From the NCBI RefSeq assembly GCF_016583825.1, contig NZ_NRRV01000034.1, forward strand, positions 1 to 54,324: a DNA stretch of 54,324 nucleotides, in the 5' to 3' direction. Of the stretch, positions 16,571-25,588 are shown one piece after another. The notes beneath the pieces are model-generated. The model was not told the origin of the DNA and did not search any database. It was given only the letters and a program-made list of their open reading frames with translations. Positions within the stretch are counted from its first letter, which is position 1. Every line of letters begins with the position of its first letter. The stretch comes from Thiohalocapsa halophila (GTDB lineage: Bacteria; Pseudomonadota; Gammaproteobacteria; Chromatiales; Chromatiaceae). Both the position numbers and the translations under genes were made by a program.

Positions 16571-18292
16571 ATGTCTAAAGGCCTGATCGTCTATTACCGC
16601 AACGGAACTCCGCCTGACGCTGTCACTTGGGCGCAAGGTTTCTGCGAGCGCCTCCTGCCGGACAACGCGACAGTCAAGACTCCCCGCGTGGTCGCCAGCG
16701 AGCACGCCTTGTCCGTGGTCTATGGTCCCTTGCCCAGCCTGTTGGCGGACGGCCTGAGCTTCTGCCTTGGGGCACCTGCCAATCCCGGTCCCACGCACCT
16801 CGCCATGGATGCGCCTGCCCCCGACGGTACTTTCGCATTGCTCCGCTGCGACGGCCACGCGGTCAAGGCGTCGACAGACTACACCGCCTCGCGGAGCATC
16901 TGGTATTGCCTCACCGAAGACGCCTTTGTCGTAAGCACATCACAGCGGATGCTTGTCGCTGCCCTCGGGAGTTATCAACCCAATACGCAAGCGCTCGGCT
17001 GGTTCCTCGCGAGCGGCACGCTCGGCCCGGAGAACGCCTGGGATGCGCGGGCGCAACTGCTGCCCGGTAACAGCACCATCCGCTTCGATCCCCAGTCCTG
17101 GCGGCTAGACCTCCAACCCGGCGGCACGCTCACCGTCCGTGAGGTCAAGCGGCCGGACCTTGAGCACGAGCAGCGTTTGCGCTCAGCGGTCGACGAAGCC
17201 GCCGCATCCATGATCTCTGAAGACCAACAGTGGGTGCTCGCGTTGTCAGGTGGCATGGACAGCCGCAGTCTGCTGTACTATCTACAAGAGAAAGGCAATG
17301 TCGAAGCCGTCACCTGGGGCCTACGGGACGCACCGAAACGCCCGGACAGCGACGCCGCCTTGGCCATTCAGTTGGCACAGCAGTGTGGACTCAAGCACTC
17401 TTATTGGGTCACCGACATTGAGCAAGCGAACCTCGAAAAGGTATTCGCGCGCTTCGTGGCTGCCGGCGAAGGCCGCCTGGACCATCTCTCGGGCTACATG
17501 GACGGACTCGCGCTTTGGGCAAGGCTCTCCGCGAAGCCCGTGACCATGATACGCGGCTACGATGCATTCGGCAGCAAAGGGCCGGCTCGCAACGAATATC
17601 AAGCGCGCGATGCCAGCACGCTGCTCACGGCGGACGATTTTCGCGACGCCTTCCTACCCGACGAGCTGCGCGCCTCGCCGGATCAGATTCCGCAAAGCCT
17701 CGGACGCCGTCCGAGTGAATCCCTGGCCGATTGGCGCGATCGTCTCTGGCTCGAATACCGTACGCCTTATGTTACTGCGTCCCTGGACGATATCAAGTTC
17801 GCGTACACTGAAGTCGTGAACCCCTTACTCTCCCGCCCGGTCGTCGAAACCTTCCAGCAACTGCCCGAGCACATGCGCACCCACAAACGCGTGTTCCGCC
17901 ACATCGTAGAGCAGATGTTCCCCGGCGTACCCTTTGCACGTCGCGACTCAGTCCAGCATATCGGCTCTATTGCCCGGCAAAGTGATGTCAAGACGTTCCT
18001 GGCCGACAAGCTGCGCGCAGCCGGGGGCGACTCGATCCTGCCCGTTTCCTTTTCCCATTGGCTGGCGAATAACCTCGATCAAGGGGAAGAGCGCATCGCA
18101 CGCCGCCGCCGCGTGGTTGCGACAATCCGCACCTACATGCCACAACCCGTGCAAGACATGCTCCGGGCCATCGGCCACAGAACACCGCGTATGGATGCGC
18201 GGCGCGTGGCCATCCGCGCGGTCCTGGCGGACCTCGCCACCAAGCAGCTCGCGGCCGACGCGAGCTTCCACCATCGGTCAACGCCTCAATGA
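16571..18292 (+). CDS. Asparagine-synthetase-like protein without glutaminase cysteine, copy 2
   Basis: This 573-residue paralogue of the gene at 14571 is alignable from MSKGLIVYYRN to LATKQLAADA, with the PP-loop LALSGGMDSRSLLYYL at the same position (about residue 225). The N-terminal cysteine is again absent. WLEYRTPYVTASLDDIKFAYTEVVNPLLSRPVVE is nearly identical in both, so the synthetase half is under constraint. The central donor region (GLRDAPKRPDSDAAL versus GLAESRDIADGDAAV) is more variable, which could reflect different acceptors. The 248 bp separating the copies contain no other gene. Two active paralogues may modify two residues of the same glycan, or work as a heteromer; neither can be told from sequence. 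Confidence 0.8.
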   Translation: MSKGLIVYYRNGTPPDAVTWAQGFCERLLPDNATVKTPRVVASEHALSVVYGPLPSLLADGLSFCLGAPANPGPTHLAMDAPAPDGTFALLRCDGHAVKASTDYTASRSIWYCLTEDAFVVSTSQRMLVAALGSYQPNTQALGWFLASGTLGPENAWDARAQLLPGNSTIRFDPQSWRLDLQPGGTLTVREVKRPDLEHEQRLRSAVDEAAASMISEDQQWVLALSGGMDSRSLLYYLQEKGNVEAVTWGLRDAPKRPDSDAALAIQLAQQCGLKHSYWVTDIEQANLEKVFARFVAAGEGRLDHLSGYMDGLALWARLSAKPVTMIRGYDAFGSKGPARNEYQARDASTLLTADDFRDAFLPDELRASPDQIPQSLGRRPSESLADWRDRLWLEYRTPYVTASLDDIKFAYTEVVNPLLSRPVVETFQQLPEHMRTHKRVFRHIVEQMFPGVPFARRDSVQHIGSIARQSDVKTFLADKLRAAGGDSILPVSFSHWLANNLDQGEERIARRRRVVATIRTYMPQPVQDMLRAIGHRTPRMDARRVAIRAVLADLATKQLAADASFHHRSTPQ

Positions 18293-18361
18293 CCACACCC
18301 GCCCCAGCGCGGCCGGTAACCTCCTACCGGATCACGCTCCGACGCTGATGCCTGCCATCCC

Positions 18362-19429
18362 ATGAAAGTCGTCGCGCTCACGAGTGGCCGCACAATGCCT
18401 TCCGCCCGGTTTCGGGTCCGGCAATACATCCCGGCCCTCGCCGAGCGCGGTGTCGAGGTCCAGGAGCACCCACCCCTGCTCGAGCAGAACGCAAAGCTCC
18501 CGGGTGCCCTCGGCCGTATCCGGCCCCGCTACCTGGGACCACTCGGGCTCGGGATGGTCGCCGCCCATTACGCCGCGCGCATCCCCGGAGTGATCGCATC
18601 GAGATTCGGCGACATCGTTTGGCTTCAGCGCGATCTGCTGCGCTGGGGCGTCAGCTACGAGCCCCTACTCAAACGACCCCTCGTCTTCGATGTCGACGAC
18701 GCCATCTGGCTCAAGCGCCCCTTCGTTGGAAAAATCGCGAAGTCTGCAACTGCCGTGTTCGCCGGCAACCAGTTCTTGGCCGACTGGTTCTCCCAGCACA
18801 ACCAGAATGTCTTTGTCGTACCAACGGCCATCGACACCGACCGCTTCAAGCCACGCGACCACCGCCCCGAAGGCCAGCCGTTCACTGTCGGATGGACCGG
18901 CTCACGCCCCAACCTTCGCTACCTTCAGTCAATTCAGCGACCGCTCGGACACTTCCTGAGAGAACATGGGAACGCCCGCCTGCTGGTCGTATGCGATGCC
19001 TCCCCAGACCTGCCGGACGTGCCCTCGAGTCGGATAACATATCTCCGCTGGACGCCCGCCAACGAAGTCGAGTCTCTCCAGCACATGGACGTCGGGATCA
19101 TGCCCCTAAGTGACGGCGATTGGGAGCGGGGAAAATGCAGCTTCAAGATGTTGCAGTACATGGCGGCGGCTCTCCCGGTCGTCGTATCGCCCGTCGGTAT
19201 GAATCGCGAACTGTTGAGAGCAGGGGACTTGGGGCTTCCAGCGACCTGCGACAAGGAATGGCTGGACAGCCTCTTTGAACTTGCGCGCGATCCAAGCCGC
19301 GCCGAGGCCATTGGACGATGTGGAAGGAGGACCGCAGAAACGAGCTACAGCGTTGAAGCGATTTCCATGAGGTTGAGAGCTTTGTTTTACACGATCAGGG
19401 AGCCGCGCCAAACCGCTAACGCGCGGTAG
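18362..19429 (+). CDS. Glycosyltransferase family 4 (non-E-x7-E subgroup)
   Basis: The 355-residue protein begins MKVVALTSGRTMPSARFRVRQYIPAL. In the middle it has LVFDVDDAIWL, and TVGWTGSRPNLRYL opens the donor domain. In place of E-x7-E it has GKCSFKMLQYMAAALPVVVSPVG (about residues 257-280), the K-x4-K-x3-Y-M variant of a GT4 subgroup found in many O-antigen clusters. Catalytic role and sugar are unassigned. The ATG at 18362 is 70 bp after the synthetase-like gene. Confidence 0.83.
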   Translation: MKVVALTSGRTMPSARFRVRQYIPALAERGVEVQEHPPLLEQNAKLPGALGRIRPRYLGPLGLGMVAAHYAARIPGVIASRFGDIVWLQRDLLRWGVSYEPLLKRPLVFDVDDAIWLKRPFVGKIAKSATAVFAGNQFLADWFSQHNQNVFVVPTAIDTDRFKPRDHRPEGQPFTVGWTGSRPNLRYLQSIQRPLGHFLREHGNARLLVVCDASPDLPDVPSSRITYLRWTPANEVESLQHMDVGIMPLSDGDWERGKCSFKMLQYMAAALPVVVSPVGMNRELLRAGDLGLPATCDKEWLDSLFELARDPSRAEAIGRCGRRTAETSYSVEAISMRLRALFYTIREPRQTANAR

Positions 19430-19508
19430 CACGAGGCCCCGGAACCGACTGTTATTTTCAGACAAGCAGCAAGTACACACCCCCAAACCACAGCCTCCTC
19501 CGCAACAA

Positions 19509-20738
19509 ATGCGAATCATCAAGTCTGCCCGCCGGATCGCACAGAAAATTCGGCCTCCTAACCCCACCTCTCCTTGCGTGCGGCGACTCAATGCAGTGCG
19601 ATTCGAGCGATCCGTGGCCGACTCACCTCCGTACTTGAACGTCCTGCTGTCTTCCTGTCGGCTCAGAAATATGAGCGGCGGACCAAACACCGTCCTTCAA
19701 CTCGCCGTACGCGCAGCATTGCGCGGCGTGCCGGTCCGGATCTTTTCAGCCTTTGCAGATCCTGACCGTGATTCTGCTCCCCTGCTGCGCCATGCGGAAT
19801 CCATCACGGGGCAACAGATCCCAGCAGGACAGCTGACCTTCGCTTCAGCTCGCCCGGGCAAAGATCCTTGGTCTTTCGGCTCGGAGGACCGCTTCCTAGC
19901 GACCGCCTGGGGAACAGCTCACTTGGCGCGCAGCGCGATAGCACAAACCTCGGGCAGCAAGTTTACCTATCTGATTCAGGATTTTGAGCCCGGTTTCTTC
20001 CCCTGGTCTTCCGAGTATGCGCTCGCCTTGGAAACCTACGGGATGGATATGTTGCCGATTGTGAACGAGCCGACTGTGGCTTCATTTTTGAGGGACCTTA
20101 AAGCGGGCCGCTTCTCCGATCCAGACTTCTACCACCAGACCACCAGTTTCTGGCCCGCAGTAGACCGCAACTTCTTCTGCCCCGAATCCACCCGAAGTCG
20201 AAAGCGCAAACTACTTTTCTACGCCCGCCCGCAGCAACGCCGATTCATGTTCGACATCGGCATCCTGGCGCTCAAGCAGGCTTGCCGTCGCGGCCTGTTG
20301 CCGCCGACAGACTGGGAGGTCATCGGGGTCGGAGCCCATTTGCCAGACATCGCACTGGGAAACGGACAAGTCCTGCGCAATAAGCCATGGCTCAGCTTCG
20401 ACAGGTATGCGGCTTTGATGCGTAGCGCGGACATCATGTTGTCGCTTTCGCTTGCGCCCCACACAAGCTATCCGCCTTTGGAGGCGGCCGCATGCGGGGC
20501 TCTCGTCGTCACCAATACCTTCGGTACCAAGACCGCTGAGGCGCTCGCGCAACTCAGCCCCGACATTATCGCCGCCGAACCCACCCCGCTGGCCTTGGCA
20601 GCAGCACTCGAACAAGCGGTCGAATCGGCATCAGCAAAGAAAAACAAACAAGATCGACTGTCATTGCACAGCGATTGGGAACGCGCCCTCGAACCCGCAG
20701 TCGACAAGCTGTGCGAGTTCCTCGATAGCCGAGATTGA
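19509..20738 (+). CDS. WsaF-type rhamnosyltransferase family protein
   Basis: The 409-residue GT-B protein has the block TYLIQDFEPGFFPWSSEYALALETY (about residues 155-180), diagnostic of the WsaF family. WsaF of Geobacillus stearothermophilus forms the rhamnose-(1,3) linkage of an S-layer glycan. Next come KLLFYARPQQRRFMFDIGILALKQ and the donor motif APHTSYPPLEAAACGALVVT. N-terminal residues 1-45 are basic and less conserved. A fragment of a paralogue (C-terminal half) lies 0.9 kb downstream. Rhamnose specificity is an inference from the family only. Confidence 0.82.
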   Translation: MRIIKSARRIAQKIRPPNPTSPCVRRLNAVRFERSVADSPPYLNVLLSSCRLRNMSGGPNTVLQLAVRAALRGVPVRIFSAFADPDRDSAPLLRHAESITGQQIPAGQLTFASARPGKDPWSFGSEDRFLATAWGTAHLARSAIAQTSGSKFTYLIQDFEPGFFPWSSEYALALETYGMDMLPIVNEPTVASFLRDLKAGRFSDPDFYHQTTSFWPAVDRNFFCPESTRSRKRKLLFYARPQQRRFMFDIGILALKQACRRGLLPPTDWEVIGVGAHLPDIALGNGQVLRNKPWLSFDRYAALMRSADIMLSLSLAPHTSYPPLEAAACGALVVTNTFGTKTAEALAQLSPDIIAAEPTPLALAAALEQAVESASAKKNKQDRLSLHSDWERALEPAVDKLCEFLDSRD

Positions 20739-20908
20739 AGCATCGATGTTGGGACTACTTTCTCAAAAGAGCGTCACAATCTCCATCAGCGCGAACGGCA
20801 TAATGGCTTGAACGGTATCGCAATGAAGCCCAGCTTGAACAAGATCCGCGCAGCACGATCGGGTAACTCACGATCCTTCTGCGCACCTGCGCTTGTCGGA
20901 ACGCGGTC

Positions 20909-21655
20909 GTGAACGCGACGGCTGGCGCACGCAACAACGTCTTGCGGCGAGCCGCTGGACCAAAAGTCGCTAATCGCGCCTTGGTCATATCCCATAGCGC
21001 CGGCCTCGCCGGGGCTGAACGATCCCTGCTGACTTGCTCCGAGTACCTCAAGGCTGCCGGCTGGCAGCTCATAGTTGTATGCCCGAGAAGAGGCCCACTC
21101 GTCGGCAAACTGACCAGCATCGGTGTAGCTGTCCGCATTATCCACTTTCCATGGTGGACGACAACGGATGCCGGCGTCTGCCGCAACATCAACCGAGCGG
21201 CGTCCCGCATCGCCCGGCTTGCACGGGACAGCGAAAGTCAAGTGATCTATTCAAACACCAGCGTCGTCAACGTTGGGGCTGTTGCAGCCATGATCGCGGG
21301 CATTCCCCACGTCTGGCATATAAGGGAATTCCTCAGTCGTTCGTGCTTTCTTGGCAAGTTGCAACGCGATTTCGTCAAGGCCGCGTCCAACCGCGTGCTC
21401 TTCAATTCTCGCGCAGTGCAGATAGATACCACAGGACCCGCTGGTTGGGGTCATTCCGCGGTGCTATACAACTACGTTTCGAGCCCTACAAAATCGTGCC
21501 GCCGGGTCGAACATGATCCGGAGTTGCGCGCGTTCCTGCGTCTGCTTGACGCCGACGACGTCCGAGAGGCACCTAAACTCTTGGTGCTCGGCGCCGTGCA
21601 ACCGTACAAGCGGCCGGCGGATGCCATCAAGGCACTCGACTTGCTGAAGTCTCGA
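20909..21655 (+). pseudogene. Glycosyltransferase family 4, N-terminal two thirds of a broken gene
   Basis: The frame from 20909 gives a good GT4 acceptor domain: RALVISHSAGLAGAERSLLTCSEYLKAAGW, then IYSNTSVVNVGAVAAMIAGIPHVWHIREF and VLFNSRAVQ. The first donor-domain strand, LLVLGAVQPYKRPADAIKALDLL, is present. After KSRKP the homology ends and WsaF-type sequence begins in another frame. The E-x7-E region is missing. The frame runs open to 21925 as a shadow of the WsaF fragment. I infer deletion or recombination between two neighbouring transferase genes. Confidence 0.75.
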
Positions 21656-22239
21656 AAGCCGCACGGCGCAGTGGACAGCCATTGCGCCTGTTATTTTATG
21701 CCCAACCGCAACAACCGCGCTTCTTATTCGAGCTTGCCCTGCGCGCACTCCGCCGCGCTATCGCGCAAAACGGCTTCGCGATTCATGATTGGGAGTTTTT
21801 GTCAATTGGTGAGCCCCTCCCGCCAATCGATCTCGGCAGCGGCGCGACGCTGGTCAATCGGCCTTGGCTCGCGTTTGAGGATTATGCGGCACTCATCCGT
21901 TCCGCAGACGTCATACTCTCACTGATGCTCTCACCACACACCAGCTACCCCCCGCTGGAGGGTGCTGCGGCAGGTGCAGCGGTTGTAACCACCACCTTCC
22001 AGACCAAAACGGCAGACGAACTCCACAAGTTGTCTCCAGACCTATTTGCCGCGGCGCCCACTACGGAAGCGATCACCGCGGCGCTTTGCGAAGCCGCGCA
22101 TGCCGCGGCCACCAAGGCAGTAAAGCGCGATCAACTCTCCCTGCCCGCGGATTGGACGACGGCCATGGAGGCGACAGCCGACGAGGTCAACAGTTGGTTC
22201 CACCGCGGGAGTGCAGCACAATCGACACCCGATGACTGA
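21656..22239 (+). pseudogene. WsaF-type transferase, C-terminal half joined to a GT4 remnant
   Basis: The frame ending at 22239 reads LRLLFYAQPQQPRFLFELALRALRRA, then LVNRPWLAFEDYAALIRSADVILSLMLSPHTSYPPLEGAAAG. It aligns with the C-terminal half of the intact protein at 19509-20738 (LLFYARPQQRRFMF; LAPHTSYPPLEAAA). The N-terminal half with the QDFEPGFFPW block is absent. TTG 21682 could start translation, but the product would lack the acceptor domain. Confidence 0.78.
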
Positions 22240-22371
22240 CCCGGTGTCGCCTGCTCAGCCTCGGCACCAACCGCAGCCCACGCAACCGGCGTGACTCCAG
22301 CCTTCCCGGAACCGGCGGTTGGCTAGCGCTCGCCACACCCATGCAGCATAATTGCTAACGTCGGGTCCCAG

Positions 22372-23403
22372 ATGCCAAAGTTCTGGATCGTCATGGCGGT
22401 CTACCGCCCCAACGCCGTTTTCTTGACGGAGCAGCTCAAGTCACTAACGGGCCAAACCCATGTTGACTGGCGCTGCGTCCTCGTCGACGACTCCGACGAC
22501 CCCGCCGAGCACGCCAAGTTACAGGCCGCCGCTGCCGCCGACAGCCGCTTCCTGGTCAGAGCACACAGCGGGCGCGCCGGTTCCGTCAAGGCATTCGAGT
22601 CGGGGCTGTCGCTCACCCCGGTTGACGCTGATTACATCTGCTACTGCGACCAAGACGACATCTGGATGCCGGACAAATTGGCGATCACCGCGGATTTCTT
22701 CCGCCGGACAGACGCCATCCTAGTCCATACTGACCTCGCGACCATGGACGAGGCCGGGGCGGAGATCCATGGATCTCTCTTTCGACAGGAATCACGCGTG
22801 CTGGACCACCGACTGCTCTACCTCATCACAAAGAACGTCGCTACCGGTTGTACAATGGCGTTCGGTCGGGCGCTGCTGCCCTTCCTGCTCCCGTTTCCCA
22901 AGCTGGGCTTCCCGCCGCCGTACCACCATGATCTTTGGACAATCCTACATGCCGCAGCGCGAGGCGACATCGGCGTCATCAAGCGGCCGCTCGTGCGCTA
23001 CCGCCAGCACGCCGGCAACCAGATCGGACAACGGGAGCCACCCGCCATTCGGCGATTTCCCCGTGCCCTTCTGCGCGCCCCCGCAAGATACCTTGCGAGC
23101 TGTCGCTCGCGCTGGCAGCTCCATGCCCGCATCGCATCCGACTTTCTTGGCTCGCTGCGAGAGCACTCGGCAACGCCAGTGTCGCCCGATGTCGACCAGC
23201 TGCGGCTATGGCTGCACGCGCGATACCCACCGCGCAGTATGCGTCAACTCGCGCGCGAGCTGTATGCCCGCAAGGATCCTGCATTCGTCGTCGCCCAGCA
23301 AATGCTCTTCGGCAAATTGTCGGGGGTTGCCTGTCCGCAAACTGCCCAGATAGAGCGCCACTGGACTGAGTCCATGCGAAGCCCTGATAGACCCACGTGG
23401 TAA
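22372..23403 (+). CDS. Glycosyltransferase family 2
   Basis: The 343-residue protein opens WIVMAVYRPNAVFLTEQLKSLTGQTHVDWRCVLVDDSDD, the GT-A nucleotide-binding strand pair. It has the metal-binding motif CYCDQDDIWMPDKL at about residues 90-103. NVATGCTMAFGRALLPFLLPFP and HHDLWTILHAAARG supply the acceptor side and catalytic-base region of rhamnosyltransferase-like GT2 enzymes. The C-terminal 100 residues are basic and probably membrane-associated. ATG 22372 follows a 132-bp spacer after the WsaF fragment. Confidence 0.86.
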   Translation: MPKFWIVMAVYRPNAVFLTEQLKSLTGQTHVDWRCVLVDDSDDPAEHAKLQAAAAADSRFLVRAHSGRAGSVKAFESGLSLTPVDADYICYCDQDDIWMPDKLAITADFFRRTDAILVHTDLATMDEAGAEIHGSLFRQESRVLDHRLLYLITKNVATGCTMAFGRALLPFLLPFPKLGFPPPYHHDLWTILHAAARGDIGVIKRPLVRYRQHAGNQIGQREPPAIRRFPRALLRAPARYLASCRSRWQLHARIASDFLGSLREHSATPVSPDVDQLRLWLHARYPPRSMRQLARELYARKDPAFVVAQQMLFGKLSGVACPQTAQIERHWTESMRSPDRPTW

Positions 23404-23416
23404 GTGCTCGCAAACC

Positions 23417-23719
23417 ATGGCCTCTCTCGGGCTCCAACAGCATGACTCCCCTGCCACACTCACGGACCCACCATTGACAACTCCCACTGTCTCGGTTGTC
23501 CTGCCGACCTACAATAGGGCAGACACCATCGGCGCCGCGATACGCAGCGTCTTGTGCCAATCGTTCGCAGCGCTGGAGCTCATCGTGGTCGACGACGGGT
23601 CGACCGACAACACCTCCGAAGTCGTCGATGCATTAGACGATCCGCACTCGCGCTATCATGTGCAAGCGAACCGCGGCGCCAGCGCAGCGCGAAACGCCGG
23701 TATCGCCGAGGTCGCCTGA
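23417..23719 (+). pseudogene. Glycosyltransferase family 2, truncated after the first 100 residues
   Basis: VSVVLPTYNRADTIGAAIRSVLCQS, IVVDDGSTDNTSEVV and NRGASAARNAGIAE form a textbook GT2 N-terminus. Full GT2 proteins continue with an FLDADD-like motif, but here a stop at 23717-23719 follows immediately and no continuation is seen in any frame downstream. It lacks the metal site and cannot be active. It is the last gene of the plus-strand cluster. Confidence 0.82.
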
Positions 23720-24240
23720 CAGTATATTACGTTCCAAAACTCCAGCAATCATTGTGAATTTGTGGGGCCAGCTCCAGATGGCCTCGGGTCCGCACATTTA
23801 GCAACGGCAGGCACGGCTTTTAGACCAACTCATCCTTGGCAATTTTATCGATACGCCAAAGATGTTGGGGCCTTGATCATAACTCCGACCACCTTCCGCG
23901 TCCGCCTCCGGCGCTCCAGCCTAAGTGTCTGATTTCTTGGGCATGGCGGAAGCTAAACCACCGGCGACACTAGGTTTTGGACGGACTTATGATCAAGGCC
24001 GATGTTGGCCTGGATAAAGTCGCTTCGCGCAGTCGGCGGATTGGCTGAAGCTCTGGCTCGGCTCCAAGACTAGAATCTCGCGAACGGGCGCAGAAGCTTG
24101 GCGAAGTCATGTTCAAGCCCCAAGCGTCAGGGTTTTGGCGGCCAATCAGCAGCCGCAGGCCATAGCCGCCACCAACAAGGGGTGGCGGCACTGAGCCTGC
24201 CGGCGATGTTCGACGCAGCCACGCTCGGCGACATCCGGCC
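23720..24240. other. Convergent spacer between the plus- and minus-strand glycan genes
   Basis: 520 bp without a recognisable gene. It contains the inverted-repeat element at 23869-24000. No strong terminator hairpin with a T-tract was seen. GC content looks lower and the sequence less ordered than its neighbours, as expected of decayed DNA. Confidence 0.5.
23869..24000. repeat. 132-bp element with perfect 14-bp terminal inverted repeats
   Basis: GGCCTTGATCATAA at 23869-23882 and TTATGATCAAGGCC at 23987-24000 are perfect inverted copies. No coding capacity lies between them. Similar ends (GGGCCTTGATCGTAA ... CTTATGGCCAAAGCCC) bound a 143-bp stretch at 43601-43743, so this may be a MITE-like element with family members. 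Confidence 0.5.
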
Positions 24241-25404
24241 TCACAACACTCCCAACCAGGAAAGTAGCGCCGGCATGCGCTCCATCTGACGGCGCCGGGA
24301 GAACCGCTCGTCGTAGCGCCTACGTGCCGCATCCGCCCACGCCGCGGCCTGTGTCGGTTCAGTCAGGGCCTTCACCACTCCCGCAACCATCGATTCAGGC
24401 TCATTCCAATCGAAGAGTAACCCCGTCCGATTATGGTCGATCAGTTCCGGAATGCCGTCGGCTGTCGAGGCGACAACGGGGGTGCCCGCTGCCATGGCCT
24501 CCAGGATGACACGGGGCAGCGCCTCTGCTCGCGACGGGAACAACATCATATCTGCCGCGCAGATATAGGGGATCGCAGAGGGTTGCTCCGCAATATGGGT
24601 TATGCTTGGGCCGTACTTTCCCGCGGCAACTCCCTCAACCAGCGGCAGACCGTAATCGGGTGTCGCCTTCCCCAGGATGATCAGTCTCGCGGTCGGCAGC
24701 TTTTTCTTGATGCCTTTCCAGTTCCGCAGCACGATCTCGATCCCCTTGCGCTCCTCCACCGCGCCTGGGCAGATGATCATTTTCTCATCGCCGGAAAGCC
24801 CTAGACCGGACCGAATCGCGTCTCGCTCTCCCGAGGAGACACTAGCGACTTCTTCCTCCTCGCAGCAGTTCGGGAAACAGAAGCTGGGCTTAGCCGACAG
24901 CTCCGGCATTCGAGTCCATTCTTCCTGGCCAATGCGCGAAACGAAAATCAGCTGATCGAAGGTCGCGAATTCGCGGATGACCTGCGATATCGGCGTGCCC
25001 CTAGTGCCGTACTCGAAGTGTCGAGGGGACTCCCTTACGATGAGTGCACTACGCTTTGGCGCGGCGGCCAAAGAGCGCCAATAACTGATGCTTGCCCATC
25101 CATTCACGACGACCACTTCGCGGTGCATAGCTCGGCGCATGCCGCTACGCATCAGATGCCGGAAGGATCGATCAAGGCGTCCGCGGACCCGTCCCACCCA
25201 GCCACGCCCGTAGCGTTTCCGTGCCTCTGTCCGGTACCAGATCGGTTCGTGGAGCGGATATCCGGCGGCCGACGAATCAAAGAACTCAGTTCGCGGACAG
25301 ACAATCCGTGTGTCACCGCAATGGGCGAGCAGGGCCTTGGCGAAATCCCGAGCCGACTTTGCGGACCCATGGGCCTCCCCAAGATAGGCGCTCACGTAAA
25401 ACAT
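24241..25404 (-). CDS. Glycosyltransferase family 4
   Basis: The 387-residue protein begins MFYVSAYLGEAHGSAKSARDF, a GT4 N-terminus with a glycine-rich acceptor loop. The donor domain starts MIICPGAVEERKGIEIVL and includes ADMMLFPSRAEALPRVILEAMAAGTPVVAS, where E-x7-E is EALPRVILE. IPELIDHNRTGLLFDW follows. A good Shine-Dalgarno (CAGGAGA, six bases before ATG) supports the start at 25404. It is the last gene of the minus-strand series. Confidence 0.88.
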   Translation of the reverse strand: MFYVSAYLGEAHGSAKSARDFAKALLAHCGDTRIVCPRTEFFDSSAAGYPLHEPIWYRTEARKRYGRGWVGRVRGRLDRSFRHLMRSGMRRAMHREVVVVNGWASISYWRSLAAAPKRSALIVRESPRHFEYGTRGTPISQVIREFATFDQLIFVSRIGQEEWTRMPELSAKPSFCFPNCCEEEEVASVSSGERDAIRSGLGLSGDEKMIICPGAVEERKGIEIVLRNWKGIKKKLPTARLIILGKATPDYGLPLVEGVAAGKYGPSITHIAEQPSAIPYICAADMMLFPSRAEALPRVILEAMAAGTPVVASTADGIPELIDHNRTGLLFDWNEPESMVAGVVKALTEPTQAAAWADAARRRYDERFSRRRQMERMPALLSWLGVL

Positions 25405-25588
25405 CCGTTTCTCCTGGATACCACCGCCTAAAGGGCTGCTACCTGCGTAGGGCGCCTAGCACCCCAGGGTGATAAGCATGATCCTTATGCGGCAACACCG
25501 CGCAATGATCGACAGCGTCGAGGCGGGCAGGTTGCTACGCCGCGGGTAGGCAGGCGGCAGTCGAGGACCCCAAGCAGGCGAGCCGTGC

